The position numbers and the translations under genes are program-made. Below are positions 25,708 through 34,694 of a stretch of 64,000 bases of DNA, in pieces (the first letter of the stretch is position 1; each line of letters opens with the position of its first letter). The DNA is from Flavobacterium sasangense DSM 21067 (GTDB lineage Bacteria > Bacteroidota > Bacteroidia > Flavobacteriales > Flavobacteriaceae), in assembly GCF_000686885.1 (NCBI RefSeq), contig NZ_JMLU01000006.1, positions 1 through 64,000 of the forward strand, written 5' to 3'. The notes beneath the pieces were generated by a model. That model was not told the origin of the DNA. It was given only the letters and a program-made list of their open reading frames with translations, and did no database searches.

Positions 25708-27918
25708 TTAGAAAGTGTATTTAATTCCACCATAAATATTTCTTCCAGGAGCGTTAATTCCTGAAGCAAACACTCTGTATTGTGTATCTAAAATATTTTC
25801 TACTCCAGCAAAAAGAGTTCCGCCTTTTAACACTTGGAAACCTGCTTTAAAATTATAAGTTTCCCAAGCTGGCATACCATTAGCTGGTGCATATTGTGCA
25901 TTATCTTCACCACTTGTTGAATAATCTTTAATGTCTTTTTTACCATTATACAACATATAACCTTCTAAGTTAAGTTTGTTGTACGTGTACGTTAATCCCA
26001 CTTTACCAAAATAAGGCGCAATATGATCTAATGGACGTTGTGAACCATCCTCTACTACTCTACCAAGCGTATAATTGAAATTAGCACTAAATAATAAATC
26101 AGAAATGATGTAAGCACTTACGTTAGTTGAAAATCCAGTTACAAAAGCCTTTCCTTTATTTTGATTCGCTTTCACTTGTGCATCAAATCCGTTGTAGTTA
26201 ACGATGCTTTGTCCGTTGTATGTGAAATCATCTGTTACTATGGCATCATACATTCTTGTATAGAAATACGTACTTTCTAATTTAATTCTCTTAGAATCAG
26301 ATTGAATTACAATTCCTAAATCTCCGGTAATTGTTTTTTCTGGTTTTAAATCTTCGTTTGGCACAATTAAAATACCTAATGAAGAAGAAGAACCCGCTTT
26401 TGATTCAAATACTTTTGCTAAGTCATCAATATTTGGCGCTCTAAATCCAGTAGCAATATTTCCTTTTAAAGCAAAGTTTTTTGATGTATTATGCGTAATC
26501 CCTAAAGTTCCACTATAAGTAAAGTTTCCTTGAGAAATTGAGTTAAAAGGCAATGAAAATACCGAATTATCAGCAATAGTACTTTTTAAAGTTGTATAAC
26601 CCGCTCTAGCTCCTACATTCCAAAATGTTTTATCCGACATTTTTTCGTTATAAGAAATATACAAATCATTACGCATCATGTTGTTATCTCCGTTTGGATA
26701 ACGCGTGTTGATATCAGTTACAGCTCCTGTATTGATATTTTTAGCATAAGCTGTTGATTTTAAAGTTTCGTAATACGATTCAAAACCATAAAACAATTCT
26801 CCTTTAGTAAATTTTTTATTTAAATCTAACGAAACCGAAAACATGTCTACATTTTCTTCGTTGTGTTGTAAATTGTAGTTCCCAAATCTTCTGTTATGAC
26901 GACTTTCTTTTACATTTTGATACGCTACATTAACTTTTAAATCGCTATTTAAAAACGCTTTTTCTTTTTGTAATGAATAAACCGCCAACAATCTATCTTG
27001 TGGACCGTAATACCATTGTGCAAATTTCAATCCTGAACCAGCAGTTTCTGTTAATCTATCATAACGATTGATATCAGAAGTAGTCGAATATTGAAGATTT
27101 AATCCGTGTACAAATCCTGAATTTGTTTTGTAGGCAAATTTCTGCATGAAATTATACTGTTTGTAAGCCGACCCCACTTGTGTGTACTTATCATCATTTA
27201 CATTTAATTGGTCAACACCACCAACTGTTGAAACATAATTAGGTCTTTCTCCAAAGTAATCCCCATTATGATTTCTTTCTTTACCCATTTTTAAATCTCC
27301 AAAATCATTAAATGAAAAGAAAGTCAAGGAAGCAAACTTTGAAGTAGCATAATTTAAATTCAGAGCAATCGATTTTTCCTCATTTACACTACTATAACGT
27401 GTATTAACCCCTCCAGTAAATTTGTTGTGAACCTCATTTAAAAACTTAGCATTCTTAGTTGTCATTGCAACTGAACCACCGAGTGCATCACTACCAAATA
27501 ACGTAGAAGATGGACCATAGAAAACACCCACATTTTCTAACATATTTTCGTCAACTGTAATTACATTTTGCAAGTGACCTGCTCTGAATATTAAGTTATT
27601 CATTCTTACACCATCAACAGTGATTAAAACTCTACTTGCTTCAAATCCTCTAATCACAGGACTTCCACCGCCTTGTTGGGATTTTTGCACAAATAAGGCT
27701 CCTGAATTAGAAAGCATCTCAGCCGTACTTTGAAAGTTTTGAAAGTCGATTTGTTTTGCTGTGATTACCTCAACTTGATTAGGTAATTGTGTATATTTTT
27801 TTGGAACTTTATTTGAAATTACCACTTCGCTTAATTCGGTTGTAGCGGTATCTTTTGCTGTTTGCGAAAACCCTAAAAAAGGTAACAACACAACAGCATA
27901 AAAAATAATTTTTTTCAT
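25708..27918 (-). CDS. TonB-dependent outer-membrane receptor
   Basis: A 736-residue receptor. Signal peptide MKKIIFYAVVLLPFLGFSQ, TonB-box-like region ELSEVVISNK (about 29-38), plug domain (PNQVEVITAKQI, GGSPVIRGFEASRVLITVDGVRMNN and FYGPSSTLFGSDALGG) and a barrel ending GGIKYTF. FRAPNIDDL and PNEDLKPEKT resemble the FRAP and NPDL boxes of haem/haemoglobin receptors, but no His lies between them, so a haem ligand is not supported. The substrate (iron complex, haem or other) is unknown. The two genes upstream on the minus strand may belong with it. Confidence 0.92.
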   Translation of the reverse strand: MKKIIFYAVVLLPFLGFSQTAKDTATTELSEVVISNKVPKKYTQLPNQVEVITAKQIDFQNFQSTAEMLSNSGALFVQKSQQGGGSPVIRGFEASRVLITVDGVRMNNLIFRAGHLQNVITVDENMLENVGVFYGPSSTLFGSDALGGSVAMTTKNAKFLNEVHNKFTGGVNTRYSSVNEEKSIALNLNYATSKFASLTFFSFNDFGDLKMGKERNHNGDYFGERPNYVSTVGGVDQLNVNDDKYTQVGSAYKQYNFMQKFAYKTNSGFVHGLNLQYSTTSDINRYDRLTETAGSGLKFAQWYYGPQDRLLAVYSLQKEKAFLNSDLKVNVAYQNVKESRHNRRFGNYNLQHNEENVDMFSVSLDLNKKFTKGELFYGFESYYETLKSTAYAKNINTGAVTDINTRYPNGDNNMMRNDLYISYNEKMSDKTFWNVGARAGYTTLKSTIADNSVFSLPFNSISQGNFTYSGTLGITHNTSKNFALKGNIATGFRAPNIDDLAKVFESKAGSSSSLGILIVPNEDLKPEKTITGDLGIVIQSDSKRIKLESTYFYTRMYDAIVTDDFTYNGQSIVNYNGFDAQVKANQNKGKAFVTGFSTNVSAYIISDLLFSANFNYTLGRVVEDGSQRPLDHIAPYFGKVGLTYTYNKLNLEGYMLYNGKKDIKDYSTSGEDNAQYAPANGMPAWETYNFKAGFQVLKGGTLFAGVENILDTQYRVFASGINAPGRNIYGGIKYTF

Positions 27919-28000
27919 TTTTATGGATTATTTATTCTTACTTAACTATGTGTTTAATGAGGAATTACTTTGTAATAGTATTCCAAATTAATTAAAAAAA

Positions 28001-28537
28001 TTAAGAATAAATATTGGGCGGAGGCGAATCTAAAATTAAAGACTTTGATTGATAAAAATCATCACACATATTAACCACAATAGTATGATTTTTATCTATA
28101 AAGGGTAACCATGAAAAAACAGGTTGTAAATAAAGCGATTTATAAAACTTATAAACTAAATTTTGTTTCTCTTCAGACTCTGAATCGTTCTCATAAACAC
28201 CAACCAAAAGTTCGTCTAATTGTTTGTTTAATTTTGTTTCTTTAAAATCCCACCAGCACCAATACTTGATAGAGTCTTTTGAAACTACTTTATCCACAAC
28301 ATCATACATTTGATTGTTGAATTCAAACTCTTTAGAATGTTTCCACTTTAATTTACTGGTTGTTTCAGCTTTGGAAAATTTTAGAAGAACCAATTCCTTT
28401 TTATCAATTCCCGCAATCATTTTCCATTTCACTTCTTTTTTAACAACACGCTTTCTTTGTTGAAGCCAAGAATAGGTTACAACAGCAGGCGCTATCAACA
28501 TAAATAGCAAAAAGATACTAATGATTTGCTTTTTCAA
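28001..28537 (-). CDS. Small anchored protein upstream of the TonB receptor, unknown function
   Basis: A 178-residue protein with one N-terminal hydrophobic segment (about residues 5-24) followed by QQRKRVVKKEVKWKM, so it is probably anchored in the inner membrane with a periplasmic body. It contains WCWWDF near the middle, an acidic patch and a proline-ended tail (SPPPNIYS). No known domain is recognised. It lies between the permease gene (32-bp gap) and the TonB receptor (82-bp gap) on the same strand, which suggests a role with the receptor. Confidence 0.65.
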   Translation of the reverse strand: MKKQIISIFLLFMLIAPAVVTYSWLQQRKRVVKKEVKWKMIAGIDKKELVLLKFSKAETTSKLKWKHSKEFEFNNQMYDVVDKVVSKDSIKYWCWWDFKETKLNKQLDELLVGVYENDSESEEKQNLVYKFYKSLYLQPVFSWLPFIDKNHTIVVNMCDDFYQSKSLILDSPPPNIYS

Positions 28538-28569
28538 TTTGGGATATTAATCGCCAAATATACTAAAAA

Positions 28570-29820
28570 TTACATTCCGCTTCTAATAGCTTCTACAGGG
28601 TCTAATTTTGAGGCTGAAATTGCAGGAATAATTCCAGAAATCAATCCAATTAAGGCTGCTAAACCAGAACCTAATAACATATTTGCGGCACTCAAGACAA
28701 ATTCAAAATCAAGAGCTGCTGAAAGTCCGATGGCAATAATCCAAACTAAAAACATTCCTACGATTCCGCCAATTAAAGACAAAATAACAGCTTCAAACAA
28801 AAATTGAAACAAAATGAATTTATTTTTAGCCCCAAGAGCTTTTTGAATTCCGATTAAGTTGGTACGTTCTTTTACCGATACGAACATAATGTTGGCAATT
28901 CCAAAACCTCCTACCAAAAGCGAAAAGGCACTGATAATCCAACCAATCATATTCATTTGTCCTACGATATTATCAATAAAATCGGTAAAACCTGATAATA
29001 CATTAAGGAAGAAATTATCAATTTCACCTGTTTTTACACCTCTAAAACTTCTTAATTTTTGCGCCAATTCAGCTTTAAATTCAGCTATATCAATTCCTTT
29101 CTCGGGTTTTATTAAAATAGCTGGCGTTAACATATCGCTATTATCTCCATACATTTTTCTTAAGAAATTTACCGGAAAAAACACAGCAATATCACTACTA
29201 TCGCCAAACATGCCTTGACCTTGCTTTTTTAACACACCGATTACAGTAAATTTTTGACCGTAAAGACGCACTTTTTTTCCGATAGGATCGCTATTTTCAA
29301 ACAATCCAGTAGCTACTTCGCTTCCTATTACAATAACTGGGCTACCCGAATTAGACTCCGATTCATTAAACAAACGTCCTTTATCGATTTTAACAGGTTC
29401 GATATCAAAAAATTCAGAAGTTGAAGGTTTTACACGAATCGAATTCACCGTTTTAGAATCGTATTTTATGCTTTCATTTCTTGTAAACAAATTGAAAGAC
29501 ATTTTATCAATACCTTTTACATTTCTTCTCAAATGTTCATATTCTTCATACGTTACATCTGGAAATTGCTCACGCTTCCATCTTGGCACTTCAGATGGGC
29601 CGAATGAAAAACGGATTAAATAAATCGTATTCATATCCATATCACTCAAATCTTCCTTGATTTTTTTATCCATAGAATCTACCGCAGCCAACACCGCAAT
29701 AATGGAAAAAATACCAATGGTAACGCCTAACAACGACAAAAGTGTACGCAATTTATTGTTGCGCAACGCATTGATGGCAAAACTGAAACTTTCTGAAAGT
29801 AATCGTAAATATAAAAGCAT
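28570..29820 (-). CDS. ABC transporter permease, MacB/FtsX type
   Basis: A 416-residue membrane protein with the MacB layout: a first transmembrane helix (about 22-45, LRTLLSLLGVTIGIFSIIAVLAAVD), a large periplasmic MacB_PCD domain (about 46-270), then three helices forming the FtsX domain. The late segment contains GFGIANIMFVSVKERTNLIGIQKALGAKN and ends ISASKLDPVEAIRSGM, as in the family. No ATPase gene is next to it, so the MacB-type ATPase must be encoded elsewhere. Likely role: mechanotransmission-type export of lipoprotein or small molecules. Confidence 0.92.
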   Translation of the reverse strand: MLLYLRLLSESFSFAINALRNNKLRTLLSLLGVTIGIFSIIAVLAAVDSMDKKIKEDLSDMDMNTIYLIRFSFGPSEVPRWKREQFPDVTYEEYEHLRRNVKGIDKMSFNLFTRNESIKYDSKTVNSIRVKPSTSEFFDIEPVKIDKGRLFNESESNSGSPVIVIGSEVATGLFENSDPIGKKVRLYGQKFTVIGVLKKQGQGMFGDSSDIAVFFPVNFLRKMYGDNSDMLTPAILIKPEKGIDIAEFKAELAQKLRSFRGVKTGEIDNFFLNVLSGFTDFIDNIVGQMNMIGWIISAFSLLVGGFGIANIMFVSVKERTNLIGIQKALGAKNKFILFQFLFEAVILSLIGGIVGMFLVWIIAIGLSAALDFEFVLSAANMLLGSGLAALIGLISGIIPAISASKLDPVEAIRSGM

Positions 29821-29951
29821 AATACTGAGCTATTACTAATAAGTAGAGCAATGAGTGAAAATGTTACAGTTGGAGGGAATTTATTTATATTGAAGAAATT
29901 CTTTAATTTTCAATTTTACGGAAATACGTATTTTCTTATTTAAAAATTAAT

Positions 29952-29959
29952 TAACTTTG
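29952..29959 (+). promoter_or_regulatory. -7 box upstream of the nuclease gene (TAACTTTG)
   Basis: TAACTTTG lies 25 bp before the ATG at 29985. No correctly spaced TTG is seen. The 164-bp divergent gap to the permease gene otherwise holds AT-rich DNA with no clear structure. Confidence 0.5.
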
Positions 29960-29984
29960 GTTTCAAACTATAAAAAATTCCAGT

Positions 29985-31001
29985 ATGCCAATCAACAAAC
30001 AATTTGTAACTGTTATCAAAAAATCATTAACAAAATTTGATTTTTCTAGACTTGAAGAAAAATGCACAAATGAAGCACAAACTAGAATGTATCTAATTGA
30101 ACCATTATTTGAAATATTAGGATACAGTCACCATGATGATATGTTGACAGAATTTAATGCAGGCTGGGGACAAAAAAATGACAAAGCAGATCTTGGATTA
30201 ATCATAAAAGGTAAAAGTCCTGAAATTTTAGTTGAATGTAAAAAATATGGAAAAAACCTAACAGACAAAGAAGCGTCTCAATTAAACGGATACTTTATCA
30301 ATACACCAAGTTCTAAAATTGGAATTTTAACTAACGGAATTGAATGGAGATTCTATTGTCCTGACGAATCAAACAAAGAAACAAATTTAAATGTTACACC
30401 ATTTTTAGTATTAGACTTTTCAGAATTAAATGATGCTCTTTTCGAAAATCTTTCAAAGTTTCACAAAAACAATATTGACATCAAAGAATTATTAGAAGAA
30501 GCGTCTGAGTTTTATTTTTTACAAGGTTTTAACGAGGCTTTTACTGCTGAACTATCAGATCCTTCTGATGACTTTATAAAAGCAGTTTTCAACAGAATGC
30601 AAGGTAAAAGAATGACTGATACCATAAAAAGTAAATTAAGAACTTTAATAAACTCAAATGCCATTCAGAATGCTTTACCAAGAGTTATAGAACAAGAAGC
30701 TAAAAATGGAAATGTAATCATTACTACTGCAGAAGAATTAAAAATTTATCATGCAATTAAGACAATTCTTATCCATAAAAAAGAAATAGACTCTGATAGA
30801 ATTTCATACAGAGATCAAAAAAACAGTTTCAATATTTTAGTTGATGACAACAACAAAAAAATTATTTGTAAAATAACATGCTCAAAAAACAAATACTTCA
30901 TTGAACTTAATGGATTGAAATACGAAGTTAATGGGATTGATAGTATTGTTGCGATAAAGAAACAACTCCTTGATTTCACAATGCAATATTTTCAAAAATA
31001 A
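29985..31001 (+). CDS. Stand-alone PD-(D/E)XK protein, predicted type IV restriction endonuclease
   Basis: A 338-residue protein without signal peptide. Residues 30-150 resemble the HsdR N-terminal nuclease domain: EAQTRMYLIEPLFEILGY, then D69 (KADLGLII) and E84-C-K86 (ILVECKKYGK), which form a complete PD-(D/E)XK set. STPSSKIGILTNG-like TPSSKIGILTNGIEWRFY follows. The C-terminus (about 240-338) has TTAEELKIYHAIKTIL and ILVDDNNKKIICKI, similar to COG2810-type predicted type IV restriction endonucleases. No methylase or specificity subunit is adjacent. It has its own promoter-like box and a terminator. Defence is an inference. Confidence 0.75.
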   Translation: MPINKQFVTVIKKSLTKFDFSRLEEKCTNEAQTRMYLIEPLFEILGYSHHDDMLTEFNAGWGQKNDKADLGLIIKGKSPEILVECKKYGKNLTDKEASQLNGYFINTPSSKIGILTNGIEWRFYCPDESNKETNLNVTPFLVLDFSELNDALFENLSKFHKNNIDIKELLEEASEFYFLQGFNEAFTAELSDPSDDFIKAVFNRMQGKRMTDTIKSKLRTLINSNAIQNALPRVIEQEAKNGNVIITTAEELKIYHAIKTILIHKKEIDSDRISYRDQKNSFNILVDDNNKKIICKITCSKNKYFIELNGLKYEVNGIDSIVAIKKQLLDFTMQYFQK

Positions 31002-31007
31002 ATTAAG

Positions 31008-31028
31008 AAACCACTTTTTTAGTGGTTT
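31008..31028 (+). terminator. Rho-independent terminator of the nuclease gene
   Basis: AAACCACT (31008-31015) and AGTGGTTT (31021-31028) with a 5-nt T loop, then TCTTTTTTT. It lies 6 bp after the stop codon. Confidence 0.88.
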
Positions 31029-31060
31029 TCTTTTTTTAAAAAAATCCCTTCCAATAAAGT

Positions 31061-31091
31061 TTGACTATTTTAAGAAGTATAACTACTTTTG
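31061..31091 (+). promoter_or_regulatory. Promoter of purH (TTG-N20-TACTTTTG)
   Basis: TTG (31061-31063), 20 nt, TACTTTTG (31084-31091). Consensus spacing. The expected leader of about 50 nt contains a hairpin TATCTGA/TCAGATA (31113-31119 and 31127-31133). An alternative in-frame TTG at 31089 lies within the -7 box and cannot be the start. Confidence 0.82.
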
Positions 31092-31148
31092 CACCACGAA
31101 AACAACAACATTTATCTGAGACCTATTCAGATACAACAACACAACACC

Positions 31149-32681
31149 ATGAACACAACAAAAAAAATTGCTTCGGCATTGATTTCTGTATTTGACAAAA
31201 ACGGTTTAGAACCTATTGTTAAAGCCCTTCACCAAAACAATGTAACCATTTATTCTACCGGCGGAACTGAAACTTTTATTAAAGATTTAGGTATTCCAGT
31301 AGTTGCTGTAGAAGATATTACGGCTTTCCCTGAAATTTTAGGCGGAAGAGTAAAAACGTTGCATCCAAAAATCTTCGGCGGTATTTTAAACCGTCAAGAC
31401 CACGCTGGTGATGTGGAACAAATGAAAGAATTCAACATTCCGCAAATCGATTTAGTGATTGTGGATTTGTATCCGTTTGAAAAAACCGTTGCTTCTGGCG
31501 CTAGCGAACAAGATATTATTGAGAAAATTGATATCGGTGGTATTTCTTTAATTAGAGCAGCTGCTAAAAACTTCAAAGACACGGTAATTGTCCCTTCAGT
31601 TGAACAATACGTACCATTTTTGAATTTCTATACCGAAAACAATGGCGCTACTACTTTAGAAAACAGAAAATTATTAGCTTCAAGAGCTTTTAATGTTTCT
31701 TCACATTATGATTCGGCTATTTTTAACTACTTCAATCAAGTTTTTGAAGAACCGGTTTTAAAAATCAGCGAACAAAACGGAAATGTATTGCGTTATGGCG
31801 AAAATCCACATCAAAAAGGATTTTTCTATGGCGATTTTGATAAAATGTTTACCAAAGTTCACGGAAAAGAATTGTCGTACAACAATTTACTAGACGTTGA
31901 TGCGGCTGTGAATTTAATGAACGAATTCAAAAACGACAATCCAACTTTTGCGATTTTAAAACACAATAATGCTTGCGGTTTAGCGACCAGAAATACGATG
32001 AAAGAAGCGTATTTAGATGCTTTAGCAGGTGACCCAACTTCTGCCTTCGGAGGAGTTTTAATTGCTAATGGAAAAATTGATGTGGCTACGGCTAACGAAA
32101 TCAACCAATTGTTCTGCGAAGTGGTAATTGCTCCGTCTTATGACCAAGAAGCGATAGATATTTTGGAAGAAAAGAAAAACAGAATTATCTTAATTTTAAA
32201 CGAAGTTGAATTACCTCAAACAACAGTTCGTACTTGTTTAAACGGTGTTTTAGTTCAAGATAAAGACAATGTTACCGATTCTAAAGACCATTTAAAAACG
32301 GTTACATCAGCAGTTCCAACAGCAGAAGAAATTGAAGATTTATTATTTGCTTCAAAAATTTGCAAACACACAAAATCAAACACAATTGTATTTGCAAAAA
32401 ACAAACAATTGTGTGCTTCTGGAACCGGACAAACTTCAAGAGTTGACGCTTTAAGACAAGCCATTGAAAAAGCCACTTCTTTCGAATTTGATTTAACTGG
32501 AGCGGTTATGGCAAGTGATGCGTTCTTCCCTTTCCCAGACTGTGTTGAAATTGCAAACAAAGCTGGAATTACAGCGGTGATTCAGCCAGGAGGTTCAATA
32601 AAAGATGAGTTAAGTATCAATTATTGTAACGATAATAACATGGCAATGGTATTCACTGGAATTCGTCATTTCAAACATTAA
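31149..32681 (+). CDS. purH: Bifunctional AICAR transformylase / IMP cyclohydrolase
   Basis: About 510 residues. It performs the last two steps of de novo IMP synthesis. The N-terminal MGS-like cyclohydrolase domain (about 1-150) begins KKIASALISVFDKNG and carries YSTGGTETF and GGRVKTLHPKIFGGIL. The C-terminal transformylase domain has LRYGENPHQKGFF, the KHNNACG catalytic Lys-His motif, GDPTSAFGG and ASDAFFPFPD. The start at 31149 follows a consensus promoter and 5' leader. Single-gene unit closed by a terminator. Confidence 0.97.
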   Translation: MNTTKKIASALISVFDKNGLEPIVKALHQNNVTIYSTGGTETFIKDLGIPVVAVEDITAFPEILGGRVKTLHPKIFGGILNRQDHAGDVEQMKEFNIPQIDLVIVDLYPFEKTVASGASEQDIIEKIDIGGISLIRAAAKNFKDTVIVPSVEQYVPFLNFYTENNGATTLENRKLLASRAFNVSSHYDSAIFNYFNQVFEEPVLKISEQNGNVLRYGENPHQKGFFYGDFDKMFTKVHGKELSYNNLLDVDAAVNLMNEFKNDNPTFAILKHNNACGLATRNTMKEAYLDALAGDPTSAFGGVLIANGKIDVATANEINQLFCEVVIAPSYDQEAIDILEEKKNRIILILNEVELPQTTVRTCLNGVLVQDKDNVTDSKDHLKTVTSAVPTAEEIEDLLFASKICKHTKSNTIVFAKNKQLCASGTGQTSRVDALRQAIEKATSFEFDLTGAVMASDAFFPFPDCVEIANKAGITAVIQPGGSIKDELSINYCNDNNMAMVFTGIRHFKH

Positions 32682-32707
32682 AATTTCACTTACAAAACAT
32701 ATTTCAC

Positions 32708-32739
32708 AAGCGCATTAAAAAAAATATTTTAATGCGCTT
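32708..32739 (+). terminator. Rho-independent terminator of purH
   Basis: AAGCGCATTAAAA (32708-32720) pairs perfectly with TTTTAATGCGCTT (32727-32739), 6-nt loop, followed by TTTATTTG. Confidence 0.9.
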
Positions 32740-32744
32740 TTTAT

Positions 32745-32777
32745 TTGTATTTATTCCAGATTATTTTTATAATTTTG
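32745..32777 (+). promoter_or_regulatory. Promoter of the mreB operon (TTG-N22-TAATTTTG)
   Basis: TTG (32745-32747), 22 nt, TAATTTTG (32770-32777). It lies 47 bp before the mreB ATG, directly after the purH terminator. Confidence 0.78.
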
Positions 32778-32824
32778 CGAGTTGAATACAATTATACAAA
32801 AAACGCTAAACCCTTATCAAACTT

Positions 32825-33853
32825 ATGGGATTTTTTGATTTCATGACCGAGGATATCGCAATCGACCTTGGTACCGCAAATACTCTAATCATTCACAACG
32901 ATAAAGTCGTGATTGACAGTCCATCTATCGTTGCAAGAGACCGAATTACTGGCAAAATTATTGCTGTAGGTAAAGAGGCCAACATGATGCAAGGTAAAAC
33001 TCATGAAAATATCAAGACCATTCGTCCTTTGAAAGATGGGGTTATTGCTGATTTTGATGCGTCGGAACAAATGATAAAAATGTTTATCAAAAGTATTCCG
33101 GCTTTAAAAAAGAAATTATTTACGCCAGCACTTCGTATGGTAATTTGTATTCCATCTGGAATTACCGAAGTGGAAATGCGTGCGGTAAAAGAATCTGCTG
33201 AGCGTGTTAACGGTAAAGAAGTATATTTGATTCATGAACCTATGGCGGCAGCAATTGGTATTGGTTTAGATATTATGCAACCAAAAGGAAACATGATTGT
33301 AGATATCGGAGGTGGTACAACAGAAATTGCAGTTATTGCTTTAGGCGGAATTGTTTGTGATAAGTCGGTAAAAATTGCCGGAGACGTTTTCACAAATGAT
33401 ATCATTTACTACATGAGAACGCAACACAATTTATTTGTTGGAGAAACTACCGCTGAAAAAGTAAAAATTCAAATTGGTGCGGCTACTGAAGATTTAGACA
33501 GCCCACCAGAAGATATGGCAGTTGACGGAAGAGACTTATTAACCGGAAAACCAAAACGTGTTGATGTATCGTACCGTGAAATTGCAAAAGCATTAGACAA
33601 ATCGATTCAACGTATTGAAGATGCGGTTATGGAAACCTTATCACAAACGCCACCTGAATTATCTGCCGATATTTACAACACAGGTATTTACCTAGCAGGT
33701 GGAGGTTCGATGTTAAGAGGTTTAGACAAACGAATTTCAATGAAAACAGATTTACCTGTTTACATCGCAGAAGACCCTTTAAGAGCCGTTGTAAGAGGAA
33801 CGGGAATGACCTTAAAGAACATCAACAAATACAAAGGAATCCTGATTAAATAA
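32825..33853 (+). CDS. mreB: Rod shape-determining actin homologue MreB
   Basis: A 342-residue actin-fold ATPase that organises lateral wall synthesis. Signatures are IDLGTANTLI (phosphate 1), MIVDIGGGTTEIAVIALGG (phosphate 2) and YLAGGGSMLRGLDKR (adenosine site). The opening MGFFDFMTEDIAIDLG is usual, with a short amphipathic start. It heads a five-gene plus-strand operon (mreB, mreC, mreD, mrdA, rodA). mreC starts 10 bp after its stop. Full length. Confidence 0.98.
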   Translation: MGFFDFMTEDIAIDLGTANTLIIHNDKVVIDSPSIVARDRITGKIIAVGKEANMMQGKTHENIKTIRPLKDGVIADFDASEQMIKMFIKSIPALKKKLFTPALRMVICIPSGITEVEMRAVKESAERVNGKEVYLIHEPMAAAIGIGLDIMQPKGNMIVDIGGGTTEIAVIALGGIVCDKSVKIAGDVFTNDIIYYMRTQHNLFVGETTAEKVKIQIGAATEDLDSPPEDMAVDGRDLLTGKPKRVDVSYREIAKALDKSIQRIEDAVMETLSQTPPELSADIYNTGIYLAGGGSMLRGLDKRISMKTDLPVYIAEDPLRAVVRGTGMTLKNINKYKGILIK

Positions 33854-33863
33854 AAAATAGTCC

Positions 33864-34694
33864 ATGCAGCAAATAATTAATTTTATCATAAAAAACAGCC
33901 ATCGATTGCTGTTTTTGCTGCTTTTGGGCATCTCATTTTCTTTGGTTGTAAAATCGCATTCCTATCACCGAAGCGAGTATGTAAATTCGGCTAACGCTGT
34001 TACTGGTGCTTACTATGAAAAAGTGAATGAGGTAAATGAATACTTTAGTTTAAAGCAAAAAAACAAAGATTTAGCTTCGGAAAATGCATTGCTTAAGGAA
34101 TTGTTATTCAACAAAAAAGATACCATTTTAACTTCTAAAACATTATTTAGAAACGACCTCAACAATTACAATGTCGTGGTAGCCAAAGTGGTAAAAAACA
34201 CATTTAATACAAGGGAAAACTATATCACCATCAATTCAGGAAAAAATTCAAAAATTGAAGTTGATATGGGAGTGGTGAATGACAAAGGAATTATTGGTAT
34301 TATAGAAAAGACTTCTGCAAATTATTCAACTATTTTAAGTGTCTTAAATACGAAATCAAAGATTAATGCTAAAATTAAAAATTCAAATCACTTTGGATCT
34401 TTAATTTGGGATGGACGAAATGTAGGTTTTGCACAACTAATTGACGTTCCAAGATTAGCATCTTTAAAACACGGAGATTCAATCGTAACAGGTGGAAATT
34501 CAGACATTTTTCCAGAAAATATTCCAATTGGAAAAATTGACAAAATTTTCATTGACAAGAAAACAAATTATTACACTATCAATATTCGTTTATTCAATGA
34601 CATGACATCGTTAGGCTATGTTTACGTTATTGAAAACAAAAGAAAAAAAGAGAAACAACAATTAGAAGCAGCAACCACAGCACCAAAACAATAA
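33864..34694 (+). CDS. mreC: Rod shape-determining protein MreC
   Basis: A 276-residue bitopic protein linking MreB to periplasmic wall enzymes. One transmembrane helix (about 11-28, LLFLLLLGISFSLVV) is followed by a coiled coil (about 50-78, NEYFSLKQKNKDLASENALLKELLF). The MreC beta-domain follows (VVNDKGIIGIIEKTSANYSTILSVL and SIVTGGNSDIFPENIPIGKI). It ends with a Lys/Gln-rich tail. The mreD GTG follows the stop codon immediately. Confidence 0.95.
   Translation: MQQIINFIIKNSHRLLFLLLLGISFSLVVKSHSYHRSEYVNSANAVTGAYYEKVNEVNEYFSLKQKNKDLASENALLKELLFNKKDTILTSKTLFRNDLNNYNVVVAKVVKNTFNTRENYITINSGKNSKIEVDMGVVNDKGIIGIIEKTSANYSTILSVLNTKSKINAKIKNSNHFGSLIWDGRNVGFAQLIDVPRLASLKHGDSIVTGGNSDIFPENIPIGKIDKIFIDKKTNYYTINIRLFNDMTSLGYVYVIENKRKKEKQQLEAATTAPKQ

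Noticed and set aside
25708-27918. Haem receptor identity for the TonB-dependent protein
   Set aside because: FRAP- and NPDL-like boxes are present, but the His expected between them is missing; the ligand is left open.
31092-31148. Purine riboswitch before purH
   Set aside because: The leader is about 50 nt and holds one small hairpin; it lacks the three-way junction and size of known purine riboswitches.
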